This document shows positions 61,765-64,000 of a DNA stretch of 64,000 nt, piece by piece. The stretch comes from an uncultured Tropicimonas sp. (GTDB taxonomy: Bacteria; Pseudomonadota; Alphaproteobacteria; Rhodobacterales; Rhodobacteraceae): positions 22,210 to 86,209 of the forward strand of contig CANLZY010000026.1 in assembly GCA_947495685.1 (NCBI GenBank), in the 5' to 3' direction. The position numbers and the translations under genes were made by a program. The notes beneath the pieces were generated by a model that did no database searches, was not told the origin of the DNA, and worked only from the letters and a program-made list of their open reading frames with translations. The stretch's first letter is position 1. The number at the start of each line of letters is the position of its first letter.

Positions 61765-62715
61765 ATGAAAATGAAACATCTGTTCGGGGCCACGGCGATT
61801 GCTGTGGTGATGTCGGCCGGGGCGACGCTGGCAGCCGATACAACGGTCATCGGGGTGTCGATCCCGGCGGCGACCCACGGTTGGGCCGGTGGCATGAACT
61901 TCCATGCCAAGGAAGCCATCAAGCGACTGGAGGCCACCTATCCGGAGCTCGACTTCGTTCTGTCGACCGCGTCGGATCCTTCCAAGCAGGTCAATGACAT
62001 CGAAGACATGATGGCCACCCGCAACATCGACGCTCTCGTCGTGCTGCCGTTCGAATCCGAGCCGCTGACCGCACCGGTCAAGCGCGTGAAGGCATCGGGC
62101 GCCTGGGTCACGGTGATCGACCGCGGCTTGTCCGAAGACGGCATCGAAGACCTGTACGTGGCAGGCGACAACCCCGGCTTCGGCACCACCTCGGGCATGT
62201 TCTTCAAGGAGATGCTGCCTGATGGCGGCAAGGTCGTGGTTCTTCGCGGTATCCCGACAACCATCGACAACGAGCGTGTCGAGGGCTTCCAGGGGGCCAT
62301 CGAAGGCACAGGTATCGAGATCCTCGGTATGGAACACGGCAACTGGAACCGGGACGATGCCTTCAAGGTGATGCAGGACTTCCTGTCCAAGTACCCGGAA
62401 ATCGATGCTGTCTGGGCATCGGATGACGACATGGCCGTTGGTGTTCTTGCCGCCATCAAGGAAGCCGACCGCATGGACGAAATGTGGGTCGTCGGCGGCG
62501 CTGGTATGAAGGAAATGATCAAGAAGGTTGCCGATGGCGACCCCTACATCAAGGCCAACGTGACCTATCCCCCGTCGATGAGCGCCACCGCCATCGAGAT
62601 GACCGCGTTGAACTTCGTGTCGAACGCGCCGGTTTCCGGCAAGTTCGTCATCGGTTCGGTCCTGATCACCCAGGAGAACGCCGCCAAGTTCTACTATCCC
62701 GACAGCCCGTTCTGA
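61765..62715 (+). CDS. Sugar ABC transporter substrate-binding protein (RbsB-like)
   Basis: 316-aa periplasmic receptor with a signal peptide ending near AGATLAA; the mature start is DTTVIGVSIPAATHGWAGGM. The Peripla_BP_4 core is present (SKQVNDIEDMMATRNIDALV, VWASDDDMAVGVLAAI). GGGAGAGAG precedes the ATG. It is the last gene of the operon and is followed by a 9-bp terminator hairpin. The sugar ligand is unknown. Confidence 0.92.
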   Translation: MKMKHLFGATAIAVVMSAGATLAADTTVIGVSIPAATHGWAGGMNFHAKEAIKRLEATYPELDFVLSTASDPSKQVNDIEDMMATRNIDALVVLPFESEPLTAPVKRVKASGAWVTVIDRGLSEDGIEDLYVAGDNPGFGTTSGMFFKEMLPDGGKVVVLRGIPTTIDNERVEGFQGAIEGTGIEILGMEHGNWNRDDAFKVMQDFLSKYPEIDAVWASDDDMAVGVLAAIKEADRMDEMWVVGGAGMKEMIKKVADGDPYIKANVTYPPSMSATAIEMTALNFVSNAPVSGKFVIGSVLITQENAAKFYYPDSPF

Positions 62716-62756
62716 TCGAAAACGGTCGCAGAACCGGACAGTGCAGCTGATAGGGG

Positions 62757-62779
62757 GCGCCCGGTGAAATACCGGGCGC
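62757..62779 (+). terminator. Terminator hairpin after the last operon gene
   Basis: GCGCCCGGT (62757-62765) pairs perfectly with ACCGGGCGC (62771-62779) around GAAAT, 41 nt past the stop codon. A short T-rich stretch (CTCTCGCCGTTTC) follows. Confidence 0.7.
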
Positions 62780-62921
62780 TCTCGCCGTTTCAGAATGTTG
62801 ACTTACGGTCGAAATCGCGGGACACCGGGCTCCGCTAGACGTCCATCGCGACCGTCGGTCTAGGGCCATTGCGCCGCCCCTTTCCGCAGATGTTGCTCCT
62901 GTCCGGATCGGGGATACTCCG

Positions 62922-63656
62922 TTGATACGCATTGCAAAGCTCCTTGGGCTGGTCGTCGCCGGTCCGCTGTTGTTCCTGTTCATCTGCGTCGCGCCTTACC
63001 TGTGCGAACATCGCAAGGGGTTCCGTGCCTGGTATTGGCGCCTGGTTCCGCGTAGTTGCGGCTGGCTGCTATGGTTTCTCAGCGTTCGGGTATCGATCAG
63101 CGACGCCTCGGTTGCGCGGATGGCGGACGACATGAACAGCCTGTTCACCGTCAACCACCGGAGTCACCTCGACGGGTTTGCGCTGCTGTCGAACGTACCG
63201 AGCGAAAAGTGGGTTACTTTCGGCGCCAAGAAGGAACTGTTCGAAAATGTGCTGATCGGGCGCGGGTTTCGGGCCGCGGGCCTGGTCGAGATTGACCGCA
63301 AGAGCGGCAAGCAAGCGTTGCAGGTCCTGACCGATGCCGTCGCCGGAATGCCAGAGCGCCGCTCGCTGATCCTGTTTCCGGAAGGCACCCGCACGCATTC
63401 TGACGGGTTGGGGGATTTCAAGGCCGGGGCACTTCTGGTCGCCAGGGAAACCGGCCGCACCATCCGCCCTGTCGTGATCTCGAATTCCGACCGCCTGCTG
63501 CCGCGCAAGGCCTTCGTGCCCAAGGCCGGAACCATCAGTATCGACGTTCTTGAAACGTTCAACTGTGATCCGGCCGCCAGCGTGGACAGCGACGTCGCCC
63601 GCCTGCAAACCGTGATGTCAGCCGCCTATCGGGCGGCGATAACAAACGAAGGTTGA
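62922..63656 (+). CDS. plsC: 1-acyl-sn-glycerol-3-phosphate acyltransferase (PlsC-like)
   Basis: 244-aa membrane-anchored acyltransferase with an N-terminal hydrophobic segment (LLGLVVAGPLLFLFICVAP). The acyltransferase motif I is seen as NHRSHLD (NHxxxxD), motif III as LFPEGTRTHSDG, and RPVVISNSD follows. It would acylate lysophosphatidate or a related acceptor at the inner membrane. The start is a TTG at 62922 with GGGGA upstream; no in-frame ATG lies near, so the start is provisional. It stands alone between a terminator and the right-edge insertion. Confidence 0.85.
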   Translation: MIRIAKLLGLVVAGPLLFLFICVAPYLCEHRKGFRAWYWRLVPRSCGWLLWFLSVRVSISDASVARMADDMNSLFTVNHRSHLDGFALLSNVPSEKWVTFGAKKELFENVLIGRGFRAAGLVEIDRKSGKQALQVLTDAVAGMPERRSLILFPEGTRTHSDGLGDFKAGALLVARETGRTIRPVVISNSDRLLPRKAFVPKAGTISIDVLETFNCDPAASVDSDVARLQTVMSAAYRAAITNEG

Positions 63657-63714
63657 CGGGACTGTTCGTGAAGCGGCTGGTCGATCACAGTGCACGGCAA
63701 TCCGACAGACCCTT

Positions 63715-63938
63715 TCAGGTGGCAAGAGACGCAATACGATCAAACCGTTCCGGGACGATATCGAGCGTCAGGCCCGCGCCTTCGACTTCACGCCGGAATG
63801 TGTTGAACGCCCCAAGGTAAGACGTTCGGAATGTCGTGAGCCGTTCGGGTGACAATTGGTCGGCAACTACATCTTCAAAGCTCATGGTCTTGAACTTCTC
63901 CAGTGAGAGCCCGGGCGTGCCGATTGAGCCTCCCCCAA
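63715..63938 (-). pseudogene. 3' end of a gene apparently cut by an insertion sequence
   Basis: On the minus strand a frame of about 75 codons ends at 63715 and reads GGGSIGTPGLSLEKFKTMSF, then an amphipathic helix-rich stretch. It has no start codon of its own in host DNA; the frame merely continues into the putative insertion-sequence end, where an ATG at 63978 is fortuitous. I do not recognise the protein. The missing N-terminal part would lie beyond the element, outside the window. Confidence 0.5.
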
Positions 63939-64000
63939 TGAAGTGGTCCGCCCCTATGATTAGGAAGCGGAGGACCATAGATGACGATCAAGAGACCCAA
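63939..64000 (+). mobile_element. Left end of an insertion sequence with the start of a transposase gene (IS3-like)
   Basis: From TG at 63939 the sequence changes to an IS-end-like stretch (TGAAGTGGTCCGCCCC), then GCGGAGGACC as ribosome site and ATG at 63981 opening MTIKRP, a common N-terminus of IS3-family OrfA as I recall. Only 20 bases of the gene are in the window, so the family is provisional and the right end is not seen. Confidence 0.5.

Overview
The window is high-GC DNA (low-to-mid 60s percent by eye) with dense operons and short gaps, and reads as an alphaproteobacterial chromosome or large replicon. Supporting signs are a half-size XylG with a ROK-type xylose regulator, a DUF1127 small protein, several LacI- and ROK-controlled sugar ABC operons, and loosely conserved promoters. 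A free-living or marine member of the Rhodobacterales/Rhizobiales side is the best guess. This is inference: there is no rRNA or other phylogenetic marker here, and I see no tRNA, rRNA or CRISPR array.

Most of the window is a carbohydrate-scavenging region with five complete ABC importers, each with its own likely regulator. (1) 1.5-11.3 kb: a GntR/FCD regulator faces a seven-gene operon of sulfatase, enolase-superfamily sugar-acid dehydratase, family-5 binding protein, two permeases and two ATPases. This looks like uptake and desulfation of a sulfated saccharide or sugar acid. (2) 11.7-17.9 kb: a LacI regulator diverges from a glucose/mannose-type importer ending in a D-lyxose/D-mannose isomerase. 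(3) 33.4-41.1 kb: a LacI regulator diverges from an Rbs/Rha-type importer whose last two genes are DhaK- and DhaL-like ketose kinase subunits. (4) 45.1-52.5 kb: xylFHGBA diverges from a ROK regulator, forming a complete D-xylose to xylulose-5-phosphate route. (5) 55.7-62.8 kb: a LacI regulator diverges from an isomerase/epimerase, a Gfo/Idh/MocA oxidoreductase and a second Rbs-type importer.

Between these lie other blocks. At 18.1-20.5 kb is a YjjI/YjjW glycyl-radical enzyme with its activase. At 20.7-23.0 kb is a thiol/redox trio (AhpD-like, DsbA-like, YghU) behind an 18-bp perfect palindrome. At 23.1-33.2 kb is a block rich in cyclic-nucleotide functions: a DUF1127 protein, a perfect CRP-type box, a Crp/Fnr regulator, a 1000-aa adenylate cyclase/AAA/helical-repeat protein translationally coupled to a YcaO and a TfuA protein, a zinc metallopeptidase with a partner of unknown function, and a SulP-STAS transporter carrying a cyclic-nucleotide-binding domain. 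The cyclase-YcaO-TfuA operon has no recognisable precursor peptide and is the best candidate here for an undescribed system.

At 41-45 kb are an EF-hand protein, two NAD(P)-dependent enzymes and a luciferase-like monooxygenase. At 52.5-55.7 kb an FG-GAP/CRTAC1-like protein coupled to the xylose regulator faces a di-heme cytochrome c peroxidase. The right edge holds a PlsC-like acyltransferase and a gene apparently cut by an insertion sequence whose left end and transposase start are just visible.

Several transport operons carry a strong stem-loop beside the binding-protein gene, and each regulator gap has inverted or direct repeats that are credible operators; these are listed with coordinates.
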